A DNA stretch of 64,000 nt from Bradyrhizobium vignae. GTDB lineage: Bacteria > Pseudomonadota > Alphaproteobacteria > Rhizobiales > Xanthobacteraceae. How positions within the stretch are numbered: position 1 is the first letter of the stretch; each line of letters starts with the position of its first letter. Of the stretch, positions 61,944-64,000 are shown in pieces. The stretch covers positions 1-64,000 of the forward strand of contig NZ_RDQF01000017.1 in the NCBI RefSeq assembly GCF_004114425.1, in the 5' to 3' direction. Under the pieces are notes generated by a model. That model had not been told where the DNA came from, ran no database searches, and was given only the letters and a program-made list of their open reading frames with translations. The translations under genes and the position numbers were made by a program.

Positions 61944-64000
61944 GGTGCCCCCGCAAAGGCGAGCACGGAGCGCGGCGGCGCCTTGCTGTCGCTCCCGGGC
62001 AGGAAGTCGATCGTATTCAGCTTGGCATCGGTCGTGTTCAGGATCTGCTGCCAGCTCTTATATTCGGCCATTCTGGGCAATTTGAATGCGATCTCTTCGG
62101 GGGCGGCGTTCAGGACGATAAAGATCGCAGCCCCGCCCGGTTCCATCGGGCCCATCACATAGGAGAGGAATCTGCCTTCCGGAAATTTCCAGTCGCTCTC
62201 CGTCATCTCGTCGCCGGCGGGCGTCAGCCACAACGCACCGTAGGAGGCGCCGTCGTTGGGCCGGCCATCAAGCCAGCGATGGCTGCGCAGCTGCGAGAAC
62301 CGGCGGCGGATGTCGGCGAGATGGGCGACGAAATCGACCATGTCGTCGCCCTCCTTGCCGAGATTGTCCCAGCCGACCCAGCCGACTTCGTTGTCCTGGC
62401 AATAGGCGTTGTTGTTGCCGGATTGCGAGTTGCCGACCTCGTCGCCGGCGAGGATCAACGGAACGCCCTGCGCCAGCATCAGGCAGGCCAGCACGTTCTT
62501 GCGCAGCTGCCGGCGCAGGCTGATGATGTTGGGATCGTCGGTCGGCCCCTCGACACCACAATTGTTGCTGTGATTGTCGTTGGAGCCGTCGCGATTGTCC
62601 TCGCCATTGGCCTCGTTGTGCTTCTCGTTGTAGCTGAAGAGGTCGGCGAGGGTGAAGCCGTCGTGGACGGTGATGTGATTGATGCTGGCGCGCGGCCGGC
62701 GTCCGTCGTGGTTGAACAGGTCGGACGACGCGGTCATACGGCTGGAAATGTCGCCGATCAGGCTGCCTTCGCCGCTCCAGTAGCGGCGCATGGCGCTGCG
62801 ATAGCGATCGTTCCATTCCGACCATTGCGATGGGAAGGCGCCGACCTGGTAGCCGCCGAGCCCGAGGTCCCAGGGCTCCGCGACGAGCTTGACGGCCGCC
62901 AGCACCGGGTCCTGCCGGACCGCGGTCAAGAACGAGCTGCCGCGATCAAAGCCGTGCGGTCCCCGCGCCAGCGTGGTGGCGAGGTCGAAACGGAAGCCAT
63001 CGACATGGCAGACCTCGACCCAGTAGCGCAGGGAATCCATCACCATCTGCAGCACGCGCGGGTGGGTGAGGTTCACCGACGAGCCGCAACCGGTGAAATC
63101 GTCGTAGTAGCGCGGGTTCTCGCGGTTCAGCCAGTAATAGGAGGCGTTGTCGATGCCGCGATAGCACAGGGTCGGGCCGAGGTGGTTACCCTCGGCGGTG
63201 TGGTTGTAGACGACGTCGAGCATCACTTCGATTCCGGCATCGTGCAGCCGCGCCACCGTGGTGCGGAAGGAATCGAGCGCGTTGTCCTGAGCGTAGCGCG
63301 GCTCGGGCGCGAAGAAGGACAGCGTGTTGTAGCCCCAGTAATTGGCGAGCTTCTTTTCCACGAGGATGCGGTCGTCGACGAAGCTGTGGATCGGCAACAG
63401 CTCGACCGTGGTGACTCCGAGCTTCTTCAGGTGCTCGATCATCGCCGGCGAGGACAGGCCGCCATAGGTGCCGCGCAAGTTCGGCGGCACGTCGTCGCGC
63501 GTCTGAGTGAGGCCCTTGACGTGGGCCTCGTAGATGATGGTGTCTTCCCAGGAGATGTTGGGACGGATCTCGCGGCGACCCCAGTTGAAGGTCTCGTCGA
63601 CCACGACGGCCTTCGGCATGCCGCGCGCATTGTCGCGCCGGTCGAAGGACAGGTCTTCGCGCGGTGAGCCGGTGCGATAGGCAAAATGCGCATCGCTCCA
63701 GACCAGCCGCCCGGCAAGCCGCTTGGCATAGGGGTCGAGCAGCAGCTTGTTGGCGTTGAAGCGATGGCCGTGCTCGGGCTCGTAGGGCCCGTGCACGCGA
63801 TAGCCGTAGAGCTGGCCGGGCGAGACGTCATTGAGATAGCCGTGCCAGACATCCTCGGTCTTCTCAGGCAGCTCGATACGCTCGAGCTCGCGGCGGCCTT
63901 GCGCGTCGAACAGGCAGAGCTCGACCCTCTGCGCGTTGGCGGAGAACAGCGCGAAATTGGTGCCGCGTCCGTCCCAGCTTGCGCCGAGCCGTGCGGGCGA
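61940..64000 (-). CDS. glgX: Glycogen debranching enzyme GlgX/TreX, 5' end outside the window
   Basis: At least 686 residues; the frame stays open to the right edge (64000), so the N-terminus is missing here. The visible start contains the CBM48 module (ASWDGRGTNFALFSANAQRVELCLF, WHGYLNDVSPGQLYGYRV). GH13 catalytic marks: YNHTAEGNHLGPT, GFRFDLATTLARG (nucleophile Asp), AEPWDLG (acid/base Glu), HDGFTLADLFSYNEKHNEANGE. It removes alpha-1,6 branches of glycogen to feed TreY. First gene of the operon in the transcription direction, with an ATGA overlap to treZ. Confidence 0.95.
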   Translation of the reverse strand, partial: SPARLGASWDGRGTNFALFSANAQRVELCLFDAQGRRELERIELPEKTEDVWHGYLNDVSPGQLYGYRVHGPYEPEHGHRFNANKLLLDPYAKRLAGRLVWSDAHFAYRTGSPREDLSFDRRDNARGMPKAVVVDETFNWGRREIRPNISWEDTIIYEAHVKGLTQTRDDVPPNLRGTYGGLSSPAMIEHLKKLGVTTVELLPIHSFVDDRILVEKKLANYWGYNTLSFFAPEPRYAQDNALDSFRTTVARLHDAGIEVMLDVVYNHTAEGNHLGPTLCYRGIDNASYYWLNRENPRYYDDFTGCGSSVNLTHPRVLQMVMDSLRYWVEVCHVDGFRFDLATTLARGPHGFDRGSSFLTAVRQDPVLAAVKLVAEPWDLGLGGYQVGAFPSQWSEWNDRYRSAMRRYWSGEGSLIGDISSRMTASSDLFNHDGRRPRASINHITVHDGFTLADLFSYNEKHNEANGEDNRDGSNDNHSNNCGVEGPTDDPNIISLRRQLRKNVLACLMLAQGVPLILAGDEVGNSQSGNNNAYCQDNEVGWVGWDNLGKEGDDMVDFVAHLADIRRRFSQLRSHRWLDGRPNDGASYGALWLTPAGDEMTESDWKFPEGRFLSYVMGPMEPGGAAIFIVLNAAPEEIAFKLPRMAEYKSWQQILNTTDAKLNTIDFLPGSDSKAPPRSVLAFAGAP

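Overview
The window looks like a chromosomal segment of an alphaproteobacterium, most likely Bradyrhizobium or a close relative. This is an inference. It rests on high GC, GGGAGG-type ribosome binding sites, a ROSE-type RNA thermometer ahead of a small heat-shock gene, many rhizobial families for periplasmic-binding-protein transporters, and hairpin-forming intergenic repeats. I see no rRNA, tRNA, CRISPR array, transposase or phage gene.

Layout. 1-6.5 kb: a degenerate-looking hypothetical gene, a Cys-rich MarR regulator, a Tat-exported dienelactone hydrolase, an exported serine hydrolase, an NAD-dependent epimerase, a CbbY-like phosphatase and an NTF2-like protein. 6.6-14.4 kb: a hexuronate/aldonate module (UxuB-like reductase, GntR regulator with a palindromic operator, three-part TRAP transporter, L-idonate-type dehydrogenase, UxuA). 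14.6-26.3 kb: a LysR gene diverging from a polyamine-type ABC transporter operon that carries a HAD hydrolase and an FAD amine/amino-acid oxidase. An Asp/Glu racemase, a ThDP enzyme, a second FAD amino-acid dehydrogenase and a racemase-SDR fusion pseudogene follow. 26.3-30.1 kb: a minus-strand operon of binding protein, FAD dehydrogenase and IclR regulator. 30.6-33.4 kb: an MHS-type MFS transporter and a heparanase-like GH79 protein.

33.6-36.5 kb is a heat-shock island: ROSE thermometer, two Hsp20 chaperones, a conserved small protein, a 38-residue membrane peptide and a single-PDZ Deg protease. It is followed by two tiny overlapping charged proteins. 37-43.5 kb holds a Tat-exported FAH-fold protein, a glycine-zipper envelope protein, an acyl-CoA module (CitE-like lyase, MaoC hydratase, acyl-CoA dehydrogenase, AMP ligase) and upp. 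43.6-52.8 kb is the complete kdpFABCDE potassium system. A pair of inverted near-identical promoter motifs lies between it and a divergent hypothetical operon. 52.9-56.6 kb is the divergent Ku/LigD end-joining pair. The right end carries DUF3309, a PHA-granule-region protein and the glgX-treZ-treY trehalose operon, with glgX cut by the window edge.

Four families of palindromic intergenic repeats are scattered through the gaps, one copy lying inside the kdp operon. The observations I would follow first are the inverted motif pair beside kdp, the fused racemase-SDR pseudogene, the overlapping operator palindromes at the uronate regulator, and the string of very small overlapping genes.
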